Notes under the pieces: model-generated
Told to the model about the DNA's origin: nothing
The model's input: the letters and a program-made list of their open reading frames with translations, nothing else
Database searches by the model: none
Part shown: positions 55,069 to 63,499 of the stretch, piece by piece
Layout: every line of letters begins with the position of its first letter
How positions within the stretch are numbered: position 1 is the stretch's first letter
Assembly: GCA_036272055.1 (NCBI GenBank)
Contig: DATAZL010000053.1
Location: forward strand, 1-64,000
Reading direction: 5' to 3'
Origin: DASZVB01 sp036272055
Lineage (GTDB): Bacteria; Myxococcota_A; Polyangia; Polyangiales; Polyangiaceae
DNA: 64,000 nucleotides
Made by a program: the position numbers and the translations under genes

Positions 55069-55869
55069 TCAGTCGAACGCGAACCGACCCGATGAGATGA
55101 GCGACGACCCACCGTCCACGACCAGCGTCGTGGCCGTGATGTACGCGGCTGCGGGCGACACCAGGTAAAGGACCGCGTCGGCGATCTCGTCGATTTTCCC
55201 CCAGCGCCCGAGGGGAATGCCCTTCTTCATCTTCGCCTGCACGGCGGGATCCTCCGGCGCGAGCCGGCGCATGCCCTCGGTGTCCTCGGTCGGCCCGGGG
55301 ACCACGGTGTTCACCCGGATGCCGGAGCCGCCCCACTCGAGGGCGAGATCGCGGGTCATCTTCTCGATGCCGGCCTTGGCGGCACCGACGTGGACCTGGA
55401 GCGCCGTGGGCACGAAGGCCTGCGGCGCCGAGATGCTGACGATGCTGCCGCCCTGCTTCGCGAGGTGCTCGAACGACGCGCGGCACACGTTGAACGTGCC
55501 GAGCAGGTCGATGCCGATGACCGCCTTGAAGCCGTTCGCGCTGAGCGTCGCCGCCGGCGAGAGGAAGTTCCCCGCCGCGGAGCAGACGACGATGTCGAGC
55601 CCGCCGAGCTCGCGCACGGTACGTTCGACGGACTTCTCGACGTCGGCGTATTCGCGGACGTCGGTGGGCTGCCCGATGGCGACGCCGCCCGCCGTCTTGA
55701 TCTCGCCGGCGACGGCCTCGAGCATCTCGGGACGGCGACCGAGGAGCATCACCTTCGCCCCCTGGGCGGCGAGCCGCTTCGCGATGCCGGCTCCGATGCC
55801 GCTACCGCCGCCGGTCACGAGCGCCACGCGCCCTTCGAGGATGCCGTCACGGAAGATACTCGTCGTCAT
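55069..55869 (-). CDS. SDR-family oxidoreductase, 2,4-dienoyl-CoA reductase-like (DECR2 type)
   Basis: The 266-residue protein has T-G-G-G-S-G-I-G (NADP binding), N-A-like C-S-A-A-G-N-F-L-S-P, and the P-G-P-T loop. The segment Q-V-H161-V-G-A-A-K166-A-G replaces the usual Y-x-x-x-K: the Tyr position is Val. The same arrangement (Q-V-H-A-G-S-A-K) is typical of peroxisomal 2,4-dienoyl-CoA reductase, so the protein is probably a fatty-acid beta-oxidation auxiliary enzyme rather than a broken SDR. The ATG at its start is six bases after the preceding TerB-like gene. Confidence 0.85.
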   Translation of the reverse strand: MTTSIFRDGILEGRVALVTGGGSGIGAGIAKRLAAQGAKVMLLGRRPEMLEAVAGEIKTAGGVAIGQPTDVREYADVEKSVERTVRELGGLDIVVCSAAGNFLSPAATLSANGFKAVIGIDLLGTFNVCRASFEHLAKQGGSIVSISAPQAFVPTALQVHVGAAKAGIEKMTRDLALEWGGSGIRVNTVVPGPTEDTEGMRRLAPEDPAVQAKMKKGIPLGRWGKIDEIADAVLYLVSPAAAYITATTLVVDGGSSLISSGRFAFD

Positions 55870-55874
55870 GTTCC

Positions 55875-56267
55875 TCAGTCGTCCAGCTCTCTGCCGGAGT
55901 TCAGAATGCCGTCGCGCGTGGCGGCGACGATCGCGTTCGCCTCTGCCCTGTCGAAGCCGAGGAGCTCGATGAGACGATCGAGCAGCGAGCGTTCCCGCAC
56001 GCTCTCGACGCCGTCGGCCTGGATGAGCAGGGCGGCGTTCGAAAGCAGGAGCTCGCGGTGCTCGTCGTCGAGAGCGCCGAACGGAACGTCGTCCTCGAGG
56101 GTGCGCGGGGTGCGCGCATATTCGAGGATCTCGTCCTCTTCTTCGTCGGTGGCGTCGAAGCCGGCGAGCAGGCCCTGGATGACGCCGGTCTCCCCGTCGG
56201 CGAGGCGACCGTCGGCCCACGCTACCGCGACCAGGGATCGGAGGACGTCTTTCTCGCCCGGTGTCAC
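55875..56267 (-). CDS. TerB-like (tellurite-resistance family) domain protein
   Basis: The GTG chosen gives 130 residues of the TerB fold: L-R-S-L-V-A-V-A-W-A-D-G-R-L-A-D-G-E-T-G, then L-L-S-N-A-A-L-L-I-Q-A-D-G-V-E-S-V-R-E-R. Each D-G element with an adjacent E is the helical metal-binding pattern repeated twice in TerB. The gene may be part of the lmf/EEP/SDR operon on this strand. The role is unknown in this family outside tellurite resistance and stress. Confidence 0.75.
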   Translation of the reverse strand: MTPGEKDVLRSLVAVAWADGRLADGETGVIQGLLAGFDATDEEEDEILEYARTPRTLEDDVPFGALDDEHRELLLSNAALLIQADGVESVRERSLLDRLIELLGFDRAEANAIVAATRDGILNSGRELDD

Positions 56268-56314
56268 GCCGGGACTATATCGGAATGCCGGCGCAGGCGG
56301 CCTCCGAATTCGGC

Positions 56315-57901
56315 TCACTCGTCGGAGAGCCAGTCGCGCCGCCGCAGGAACTCCCTGAGCTCGGAGTCGTCCTTCGAGAGCGGGCGCAGGTACTCGCCGA
56401 GTAGCTCCCTTTGCCAGAACTCGGGCGCAGCACGCGGCGCGAACCGGTATCGATAACGCAGCGCCCGGACGTAGCGCGGCGGGTGGCCGCGAAAGGGGTC
56501 TCGTGCGAGGAGCGCGGTCACGTCGGGGTTCTCGCGCAAGAGCTCGTAGACGAGCTTCAGGAACCAGGCGTCGTGCGCCGATTCGGCGAAGCCCGCGAAC
56601 CACATCTGCCAGTCGAGACGATAGTGATAGGGGCTCGCGATGCAGTGAGGACGATACGGATTTCCCGGCTTGCACGGAAAGTCGTACTCCTCCCAGTGCG
56701 CGTTGCCGGCGAGCGCGTCGTCGCGGGTGCCCTCGAGGATGACCTCGTAGCGCTCTTTCCCGACGCTGCCGAACGCGCCGTAGGTGTTCACCAGGTTCAG
56801 TGGCTCGAAGCCCTGGTTCATGGCCTGCCCGGGCGACAGCATGTTCACGACCGGGAAGATGCTCAGGAACGCGATGACGGCGACGAGCACGCGGAGCGTG
56901 ATCCGGCGCGCGAGTGACGGCGCGAGACCGTCGCCGAGCCGGGCGAGGCGTTCACGAACCCGGGCCCGGAGGCGCGACGGCAAGATGCGCTCGAACGCCG
57001 CGTCGTCGAAGGCGCTGAGCGCGACGACGATCGTGAGCCAGTTCAAGAACGCCAGATTACCACTGAGGATGAGGATCGTCTGGAACACGACGATCAGCGT
57101 CCCCGAGACGAGCCGCATGCGTCGCGTGCCGAAGAGCCCCCACGGCGCGACGAGCTCGACCAGGTGATTGAAGAGCGCACCCACCTTGTGCGCTGCGAGC
57201 GGGAGCGCGTGAAAATACGGGCTGAGCGGGTTCGGGCTCGGCTGGGTCTGATAGTGGTCGGCGAGGCACGTGAGCGCGAGCCAGCACGGATCGCCGCGCA
57301 CCTTGATGAGCCCCGCGCCGAGCATCACGCGGAAGGTGAGCCACCGGAAGAGCCAGATCACGGCGACCGGCGGGAGGAGCGGCGAGCCCGTACGCAATCC
57401 GCGCGGCGGTGCGAGGAAGATCCCGAGGAACCCCGCCTCGATCATCAGGAGCTCCCAGCCGTAGCCGTAGAAGATCTGACCCGCGTGGACGAACGACGAG
57501 TAGACGACGCAGATCACCGCCATCGTCCACGCATTGGCGAACCCGGCGACGGCTAGGAGCGACAGCGCGAGACCGAGCAGACAGAGCGCGTGCATCACGC
57601 CGTCGCTGCTCGACACGAAGAGCAGCGACGGCAGCTCGAGGAACGCCTTGCCGCCGCCGAGCACGTCTCTCAGGCGCCCGAGGTATTGCGCGATCGGCAG
57701 GATGCCGTGGCTGCCGAGCAGCCCGTCCATCTGGCGGTAGAGCGACCAGAACGCGACGGCGTCGACGAAGCCGAGCCCGCGAAGGAGCACGCCGCGCGTG
57801 AGCCAGTGCTTCGACGAGTCGCGCCAGAAATGCGGGGTGACGAGGGGCGGCTCCGCCGCGTCGAGGCCGTCGTCCCCGCCGCTTCCGCCGTCTACTCCCA
57901 C
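56315..57901 (-). CDS. Lipase maturation factor-like membrane protein
   Basis: The GTG chosen gives 528 residues with about seven membrane segments followed by a soluble C-terminal domain. Family landmarks are W-E-L-L-M-I-E-A-G-F-L-G, W-L-F-R-W-L-T-F-R-V-M-L-G-A-G-L-I-K, and later N-T-Y-G-A-F-G and R-L-D-W-Q-M-W-F-A with R-Y-R-Y, which together match the LMF1 family, known in animals for ER lipase folding and common in myxobacteria and Actinobacteria with unknown role. Its start overlaps the preceding nuclease gene by 10 bases. Confidence 0.85.
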   Translation of the reverse strand: MGVDGGSGGDDGLDAAEPPLVTPHFWRDSSKHWLTRGVLLRGLGFVDAVAFWSLYRQMDGLLGSHGILPIAQYLGRLRDVLGGGKAFLELPSLLFVSSSDGVMHALCLLGLALSLLAVAGFANAWTMAVICVVYSSFVHAGQIFYGYGWELLMIEAGFLGIFLAPPRGLRTGSPLLPPVAVIWLFRWLTFRVMLGAGLIKVRGDPCWLALTCLADHYQTQPSPNPLSPYFHALPLAAHKVGALFNHLVELVAPWGLFGTRRMRLVSGTLIVVFQTILILSGNLAFLNWLTIVVALSAFDDAAFERILPSRLRARVRERLARLGDGLAPSLARRITLRVLVAVIAFLSIFPVVNMLSPGQAMNQGFEPLNLVNTYGAFGSVGKERYEVILEGTRDDALAGNAHWEEYDFPCKPGNPYRPHCIASPYHYRLDWQMWFAGFAESAHDAWFLKLVYELLRENPDVTALLARDPFRGHPPRYVRALRYRYRFAPRAAPEFWQRELLGEYLRPLSKDDSELREFLRRRDWLSDE

Positions 57902-58791
57902 GACTTCGGTTCGGCGGACAGATCGGTCACGACGCCGAAGTGATCCGAGGGCCACACGTCGCCCTCGGCGCTGTCGTGCTTCGTCGCGAACGCGAGCCGG
58001 GTGCGGATCGGCTCGCCGCGGAGCTTCGAGTCGGGGCCGCGTACGTAGATGTAGTCGATGCGCCGTGGCGGTTCGTGCGCGAGCGCCGCGAAGCGGTTAC
58101 GTCGATCGAACGTGTGCCCCGGTCCCCCGTCCCCGCCGTAAACCCAGGCGTCGGCGAAGTAGACGGACTGTCCGTTCATCGTCGCGAGCCCGCGCATGAA
58201 GCGCATCTCGTCGGAGTCGGGTTCGGCGTTGAAATCGCCCATGAGCACCGGCGGCAGGTGATCCCCGTCGTCGAGCGGAGCGAGCTCCTTGATGTGCTCG
58301 CAGATGGCGAGCACCTGCTTCACGCGCACGGAGCCGTGGTGGAGCTTCCAGTTCAGGTGAGTGACGAACACCGGCAGCTTGCCGCGCGGATGCTCGACGA
58401 GCGCATAGAGGAGCGATCTCGCCTCCCCCGTGTCGCGCCCAGGGAGCTCGAAGGTCTTCGTCTCGACGATGGGGTACTTCGTCGCGACGGCGTTGCCGAA
58501 GAGGAGCCCGCTGCCGTAATCCATCGCGGCGCCGTAGGCGATCTGCGGGTGTGTACCCGCGCCGATCGCGCTCGCCTGATCCGCGGTCGGGTCGTGGCTC
58601 GCGGTCGCGGGAGCGGTCCAGGCGCCGTTGGGCTCTGCGCCGGATGCGACCGTCCGGAGGACCTCCTGCAGGCCGAGCACGTCGGGGTCGAGCACGCGGA
58701 GCTGCTCCCGGATCATGCGCAGACGGTCGGGCCACGGCCCCGAGCGATTCCAGATATTCAGCGTCGCGACTCGCAGGTGGTTCGACGGCAT
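57892..58791 (-). CDS. Endonuclease/exonuclease/phosphatase family protein
   Basis: The 299-residue protein has the EEP catalytic pattern: V-A-T-L-N-I-W-N near the start, G-L-Q-E-V-L (catalytic Glu), V-T-H-L-N-W-K-L-H, L-M-G-D-F-N-A-E-P and C-terminal W-P-S-D-H-F-G-V. EEP members cut nucleic acids or phosphoesters such as sphingomyelin and inositol phosphates. No signal peptide is visible. It precedes the lipase-maturation-like gene in the same overlap-linked operon. Confidence 0.88.
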   Translation of the reverse strand: MPSNHLRVATLNIWNRSGPWPDRLRMIREQLRVLDPDVLGLQEVLRTVASGAEPNGAWTAPATASHDPTADQASAIGAGTHPQIAYGAAMDYGSGLLFGNAVATKYPIVETKTFELPGRDTGEARSLLYALVEHPRGKLPVFVTHLNWKLHHGSVRVKQVLAICEHIKELAPLDDGDHLPPVLMGDFNAEPDSDEMRFMRGLATMNGQSVYFADAWVYGGDGGPGHTFDRRNRFAALAHEPPRRIDYIYVRGPDSKLRGEPIRTRLAFATKHDSAEGDVWPSDHFGVVTDLSAEPKSWE

Positions 58792-58884
58792 GCGAAAGGT
58801 CCCTCCCCTCGATCCTACCCGGAAACGGTCTCACGGTGCCCATCCGGAAATGGGGCATCGAGCGCAACGACGAGGCCGGTCGGC

Positions 58885-59760
58885 TCAGAGCCCGAAAGCT
58901 CCGGACACGCCGAGCGAGAGCCCCGTACCCGACGTCGGAAAGAGCTCCAGCACCCGGAGGTCGACCAGCAGCCCCGCGCGCCGTCCGAAGGGAATGTAGA
59001 GCCCCGCTCCTGCTCCGGCGAAGCCCGCGCCGGCCTTCTGATACGTCGTGAGCGACTGCGTGGGCTTGTTGTCGAGCTGGCTCACCGGGGGCGGCACGGC
59101 GGTGTTCTCTTTGACGGTAACCTTGCCCTTGCCATCGAGCTCGGCGAGGCCGGCGGAGAGCTCGACGAACGTGCCCACCGCTCGGCTCGAGAAAGCGTGG
59201 TCGGAGAGCCAGTACGCGCCGTTCGCCTCGGCCGAGAACGAGAGGAACGAGTGCCCGCCGTCCGGCGTCGGCCCCTGACCGAGAAAGGCATAACCGAGCC
59301 GTGCTCCGGCGCTCACCTTGTCGGCGAGCCGGAACGTCGCAGCGAGCGTGATGCGCGACGCGGCGAGCGAGACGCCGCCGAGCTTGCCGCCTGAACCGGC
59401 GAGCGGGGTGCCGTGATACTGGCTCCCGGACGCCCGCGTGCACGTGTATCCGCCGCTGACCTGGCTTTGCTCCGTGCACACGTCGCTGCCCGAGACGAAC
59501 GCGGCGTCCTCGATCAAGCCGAGCGAGAGCCACACCGCGGGGTCGCTCACGACGCTGGCGACGTCGGCCTTCGTGTCGTCGACCTTCTTCGGTCGCGGTG
59601 CGCGCTCGGGTTCGGGGACGGGCTTTTCGTCTGCTGGCGCGTCGTCGTCCGTCGCGTCGTCGAGGGTGACGTCCTGTTCCTTCACGTGATGCGCATCCGG
59701 GGCCGCGAGCGCCGTCGACGCGACGAAAGACAGCGCAGCCGCGATCCGCCGAGACGCCAT
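58885..59760 (-). CDS. Outer-membrane beta-barrel protein, last gene of the redox-like operon
   Basis: The 291-residue protein has a signal peptide (M-A-S-R-R-I-A-A-A-L-S-F-V-A-S-T-A-L-A-A), an acidic low-complexity stretch, then alternating strands with Gly-rich turns, ending in F-G-L, the typical aromatic/hydrophobic C-terminus of outer-membrane barrels. It has two Cys near residue ~105. It sits 2 bp after the stop of the CX4CH lipoprotein gene, so it belongs with the DUF4266/DUF3570/cytochrome operon. I do not recognise the family. Confidence 0.7.
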   Translation of the reverse strand: MASRRIAAALSFVASTALAAPDAHHVKEQDVTLDDATDDDAPADEKPVPEPERAPRPKKVDDTKADVASVVSDPAVWLSLGLIEDAAFVSGSDVCTEQSQVSGGYTCTRASGSQYHGTPLAGSGGKLGGVSLAASRITLAATFRLADKVSAGARLGYAFLGQGPTPDGGHSFLSFSAEANGAYWLSDHAFSSRAVGTFVELSAGLAELDGKGKVTVKENTAVPPPVSQLDNKPTQSLTTYQKAGAGFAGAGAGLYIPFGRRAGLLVDLRVLELFPTSGTGLSLGVSGAFGL

Positions 59761-59762
59761 CG

Positions 59763-60317
59763 TCAAAAACCGTCTCCGCCCGGCGGCGTGATGGCGGAAG
59801 CATCGGTGCAGGCGTTCATGTCGATCGTGCCGGAGATCCACGACGTGAGGCACTGGTAGGCGGAGTCGCCCTTCTTCATTCGCTGCCCGCCCTTGTGATC
59901 CTCCGCGTTCGTCCCCTTCGTGATGACGATGAAGTGCTCGATGCCCTGCCCGTGCGTCTGCACGATCGCGCTCAGCGCCTCCGGAGCGAGCCCGATGAAC
60001 GACACGTAGTTCCTCGCGTATTCGTCGGCGGTCGTCGCTCCCGTCCCGGTGACGTCCTTCGCATCGGCGCGGACACCGTAGATCCCGTACATCCGCAGGT
60101 TCCGGTAGATGCTTCCGTGACAATCGAGCGTGCCGCATCGCACCTCGAGCGCGTCGCTGACGGGCGGAAACGTCGCCTCGTCGGGAGTCGACAGGGTCGT
60201 CGTCTGACTCGCCTTCGGGCCAGAGCAGCCGGCGACGAGAGCGGTGAGGAGCGCCGCGCTGCGCGAGAGCCCGCGCCGCAACGTTCGCTTCATGGTTTTT
60301 CGTTCGAATGAGCTCAT
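59763..60317 (-). CDS. Lipoprotein with unusual CX4CH haem-like motif
   Basis: The 184-residue protein starts at an ATG overlapping the stop of the upstream cytochrome gene (ATGA). A second ATG lies 8 codons on. Its lipobox is L-V-A-G-C31. One c-type-haem-like site reads C61-G-T-L-D-C66-H67, with four residues between the cysteines instead of two. A longer CX4CH spacing is known from some c-type cytochromes, but the haem is unproven here. The rest is helical with a second Cys pair near the C-terminus. It is probably a surface electron carrier in the module. Confidence 0.65.
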   Translation of the reverse strand: MSSFERKTMKRTLRRGLSRSAALLTALVAGCSGPKASQTTTLSTPDEATFPPVSDALEVRCGTLDCHGSIYRNLRMYGIYGVRADAKDVTGTGATTADEYARNYVSFIGLAPEALSAIVQTHGQGIEHFIVITKGTNAEDHKGGQRMKKGDSAYQCLTSWISGTIDMNACTDASAITPPGGDGF

Positions 60318-60853
60318 GGGCACGAGGGGGACGGCGGGACGGCGAGCGGAACGGGAGATAGATAGACGTGACCCACCGATTCGGTGCCGGCTGGGTCGCC
60401 ATGACACGCCGCACACGAACCCTCCCGGTAGATCGGCGAACCCATCGGCTGAGATACCGGTTGATCGGCGACCGTGCCGAAAAACACCTTCACCCAGACG
60501 GGATATGCCGGCCGGTAGTCGGAGCTCATCACGAAGAAATTGCCCGCGCAGTTGGTGGCGGTGTCGTACGTCTTGCCGTTTTGATCGATGAAATGCACCC
60601 GAGCGTCGGGCAGCGCATGGAGGCTCGTCGCATCCTGATACACCGTGCCCGCGAGCGAGAAGTCGGGGGCGCCGGGGCCGTCGCCGCCGTGGCAGGCGAG
60701 GCACGGCTGTCCTGGACGATGAAGCGGGCCCTTGGGGACGCCCGGCGCTTCTCCACCGAGCGAATCGACCAGGTGCGACCGGACTGGATCCGAGCTGCAC
60801 GCCCACGTCGCCATCACGCTCACGACGAGAACGAGGTGCGCGCGAAGCAACAT
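60314..60853 (-). CDS. Lipoprotein with two CXXCH haem c-binding motifs
   Basis: The 179-residue protein has a lipobox-like W-A-C19 and two complete c-haem sites: C51-L-A-C-H55 and C147-A-A-C-H151. Between them lies a beta-rich region (F-S-L-A-G-T-V-Y-Q-D) resembling small carboxypeptidase-regulatory-like domains often found in such cytochromes. It is probably an outer-membrane or periplasmic electron carrier. The ATG overlaps the DUF3570 stop (ATGA), and its stop overlaps the next start, so the three genes are co-translated. Confidence 0.82.
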   Translation of the reverse strand: MLLRAHLVLVVSVMATWACSSDPVRSHLVDSLGGEAPGVPKGPLHRPGQPCLACHGGDGPGAPDFSLAGTVYQDATSLHALPDARVHFIDQNGKTYDTATNCAGNFFVMSSDYRPAYPVWVKVFFGTVADQPVSQPMGSPIYREGSCAACHGDPAGTESVGHVYLSPVPLAVPPSPSCP

Positions 60854-62112
60854 CAGAACTCCGCCTCCACCTGCAGGACACCGAGATAGCCCTGACGGCT
60901 CTCTATGTAGAGCGCGTCGCTGAAGACCGTGGTGAGCAGATCGGCCTGCGCGACGAGGCTCCACGCGGTGGCGCGCGCCGACGGCCCGACGTTCCATCGC
61001 GTGCCCACGCCGAAGGTGCCGGCCGAGAGTGGGCTCATCTCGCGATCCCCGGTGCGCCAGGTGGGCACCGAGCTCGGCGCTTCCCCGAGTACGGCGCTGT
61101 ACGCGCGGCGCCAGAAGCTCACCCCGGTCTGGAAATGGCCGCGGAGATGCGCCCACATGAAGACGCGACGGCTCGCGTCGACCACGAAGCGCAGATCGGT
61201 GGTGCTCGCCTTGAGCCCCCAGTCGTCGACGTAGACGCGCTCGGTCAGGACGAGCGTCGAACCCGACAGCCGCTGAGCGACGCGAGCGCTGACCGCCACG
61301 CGGTTGCGACTGCCCGGCGTGTGCTCGACGGTGTGTGATTGCGCCGCGCGGACGACGGTGTCCACCGAGGCGCCCCGAGCGATCGTCGGCGCGATGTCGG
61401 GAGCGAACAGAGGGATGAAGCGGTACGGCTTCTCCTGATCGCCCCGCTCGAGGATCGCGTCGAGACTGAATGAAACCAGCGTGAGCGGATCGACGATGAG
61501 CTCGAGCGAGGCGTTCATCGAGTGCCGCGCGAGCTTCTCCGAGAACACGGAGAAGGGCGTCGATTTGCGCCCCGCCGTGTCGTGCGAATAGCTGTAACCA
61601 AAGCTCGGGTTCGCGGTCTTGTCGGCGAGTTCCAGGTTGACGATGCCGCCGCCCGTCCACGAGACGTAGTCCGGTTCGCGCGACACCGAGCCGGCCGCGG
61701 TCACCCCGACGTTGCCCGGCTTGTAACTGCCGCTCAGCGTCGCCGCGTTTCGTGTCTCGACCCAGTGCCCGCTCGCGGTCGAGACGATGTCGACCGACGC
61801 CGCCGAGACGATGTCGACGAGGTAGCTGCCACTCGCCGTCCACCCGGTTAGCGGGTTCGTGATCGTGCCCTCTACCGCGGGGGTGAAGACGTTCACCGAG
61901 TCGGTGTCGCTGTACGCCGAGAACTCGCCCTTCACCTTCACCACGGTGTCGCTCGGCGAGCCAGGCGACGTCGCCGGCGCCACCTGTTTTTCGGCGGTCG
62001 GAAGGCCCGCAGCCCCGTCGTGCCCGTGCGGATTTTCGTCGGCGCGAGCTTCGCGTGGCAGCATGACGGCGAGACCGGCGAACATCAGGAGCGTCGTTAC
62101 GCTCAGTTGCAT
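60853..62112 (-). CDS. DUF3570 family outer-membrane protein
   Basis: The 419-residue protein has a signal peptide (M-Q-L-S-V-T-T-L-L-M-F-A-G-L-A-V-M-L-P), then a barrel-like sequence with V-K-G-E-F-S-A-Y-S-D-T-D-S-V-N-V-F-T-P, the DUF3570 opening, and a C-terminal L-Q-V-E-A-E-F ending with an aromatic residue. A tandem eight-residue duplication (V-D-I-V-S-A-A-S, V-D-I-V-S-T-A-S) lies near residues 96-111. The function of the family is unknown. It overlaps DUF4266 by 10 bases. Confidence 0.85.
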   Translation of the reverse strand: MQLSVTTLLMFAGLAVMLPREARADENPHGHDGAAGLPTAEKQVAPATSPGSPSDTVVKVKGEFSAYSDTDSVNVFTPAVEGTITNPLTGWTASGSYLVDIVSAASVDIVSTASGHWVETRNAATLSGSYKPGNVGVTAAGSVSREPDYVSWTGGGIVNLELADKTANPSFGYSYSHDTAGRKSTPFSVFSEKLARHSMNASLELIVDPLTLVSFSLDAILERGDQEKPYRFIPLFAPDIAPTIARGASVDTVVRAAQSHTVEHTPGSRNRVAVSARVAQRLSGSTLVLTERVYVDDWGLKASTTDLRFVVDASRRVFMWAHLRGHFQTGVSFWRRAYSAVLGEAPSSVPTWRTGDREMSPLSAGTFGVGTRWNVGPSARATAWSLVAQADLLTTVFSDALYIESRQGYLGVLQVEAEF

Positions 62113-62336
62113 CCGCACCCGCTGGCAACGCCGAGCGTTCCGCCCATCGCGCCTTCCTGGATGGCATAGACGTGCTCGCGCGCCACGCTCGACGCATCCG
62201 AAGGAGACATCGTCGGGTGAGCGAGGCGGCCGCGCTCGTAAGCAGCGACCGTGGTGCAGCCGGATGCGACGGCGCAGAGTGAAAGAAGCGCGCCGATGCA
62301 CAGCGCGCCCCTCAGCCCGACCCTAACGAGTGACAT
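62103..62336 (-). CDS. DUF4266 small lipoprotein
   Basis: The 77-residue protein has a lipobox V-A-S-G-C27 and the family signature E-R-G-R-L-A-H-P-T-M, then H-V-Y-A-I-Q-E-G-A-M-G-G, ending in G-C-G-C-N, the conserved Cys-rich tail of DUF4266. It is the first gene of the operon with DUF3570, with which I recall it being paired in other Gram-negative genomes. The Cys tail could bind metal or a cofactor, but this is not shown. Confidence 0.85.
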   Translation of the reverse strand: MSLVRVGLRGALCIGALLSLCAVASGCTTVAAYERGRLAHPTMSPSDASSVAREHVYAIQEGAMGGTLGVASGCGCN

Positions 62337-62605
62337 GTCGCCTCGATCCGTTCCGGCCCGGCATTTTGCCTCGTCCCTGTTCTCTCTGTCTCGCGGTAGA
62401 TCTTGTATCGCGCGGCGCGATTTTTCGACCGAGTGCGGATGCGCACACGCAACTCCTGCACGCGGTGGACTGGTTCGAACGGAGTAGTAACCGCACTCGA
62501 TGCGAGCAGGCATGTCGGGCTGCTCGAATACTGAGCGCGAATGTCTTCTTGCATGTGCTCATGGCACGCGCGACATTCGAAGCGGGGTCGACGGGAGAAT
62601 TCGCC
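62337..62605. promoter_or_regulatory. Divergent 269-bp region of the DUF4266 operon and DUF2271-like gene
   Basis: CGAGTGCGG at 62430-62438 and CCGCACTCG at 62491-62499 form a 9-bp inverted repeat 52 bases apart, roughly mid-way, which may be a regulator site or an accidental match. I see no clear -35/-10 pair. Nothing coding is apparent. Confidence 0.3.
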
Positions 62606-63496
62606 ATGACGCTGCACCGCGCCAGATCGTTCACGTTCACGTTCGCAACGCTCACCGCGCTGGCCGCTGGAGCGTGCGGAGTCGCGGATTCCGATCCGAC
62701 CTTCTGGACTCAGTCGAAGGATCTCGGCGGCACTCAGTTCCAGCTACCGTCGTCGACCGGGTCCGCCGGCGCGTCGGACGGTGCCGGCGGCGCAGGCGGC
62801 GCTCCGACCACCGGTGCGGCCGGGCAGACCGCGCCGGGGACCGGCAACGAGCCCGGCGAGGGAGCCGGGGGCTTCGTCGGCGGCGGGAGCGGAGGCGTTT
62901 TTCCGCAGGAAACGGGCGGCTTCGACACCGGCGCGGGCGGCTTCGACACCGGCGCGGGCGGCATGTTCGGGGCCGGTGGGGTGACGACCAGCGGGTCGGG
63001 CGGCACGACGAACGGCGCTGGCGGGCAGACGAACCCTACCGGGAACTCCGGCAAGTGCACCTTCACGTTCGACGTCACCACCGTCACCGCCAACGGCAGG
63101 TACGCGCCACGCAACGTCGGCGCGATCTGGATCACCGACTCCGCAAACAAGTTCGTGAAGACGCTTCAGCTCTGGGGGACGATCCGCCTGAGCAACGCCA
63201 CCGCGTGGACCCAGTCGTCCGCGAGCAACCGGGTCGACGCCGTGAGTGGCGCGACCCGCAGCGGTCACGGCGCATTGAGCGCAAAGTGGGACTGCACCGA
63301 CGTTTCGGAGAACGCGGTGATGGACGGCCAATACTCCGCCAATGTCACGTTCGCCGAGAGCGATGCGAATCCGTTCTTCGGAGGCACCGCCATCCAGACC
63401 TCGGTGAAGTTCCCCAAGGGACCGGGCGGCGCAGACACCAGCGGCACCGACGCCGCGAACTTCAAGTCGATGCACGTCGCGCTGAAGATCCCGTGA
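62606..63496 (+). CDS. DUF2271-like lipoprotein with Gly-rich linker
   Basis: The ATG chosen (with GGGAG ribosome-binding site) gives 296 residues: a lipobox A-A-G-A-C24, then ~120 residues of Gly/Ser/Ala/Thr with a tandem G-F-D-T-G-A-G repeat, and a C-terminal domain beginning K-C-T-F-T-F-D-V-T-T-V-T-A-N-G-R-Y-A-P-R-N-V-G-A-I-W, which resembles DUF2271. The latter contains W-I-T-D, T-L-Q-L-W-G and D-A-V-S-G-A-T. The gene is divergent from the DUF4266 operon, 269 bp away, so the two may share control. Confidence 0.75.
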   Translation: MTLHRARSFTFTFATLTALAAGACGVADSDPTFWTQSKDLGGTQFQLPSSTGSAGASDGAGGAGGAPTTGAAGQTAPGTGNEPGEGAGGFVGGGSGGVFPQETGGFDTGAGGFDTGAGGMFGAGGVTTSGSGGTTNGAGGQTNPTGNSGKCTFTFDVTTVTANGRYAPRNVGAIWITDSANKFVKTLQLWGTIRLSNATAWTQSSASNRVDAVSGATRSGHGALSAKWDCTDVSENAVMDGQYSANVTFAESDANPFFGGTAIQTSVKFPKGPGGADTSGTDAANFKSMHVALKIP

Positions 63497-63499
63497 CCG

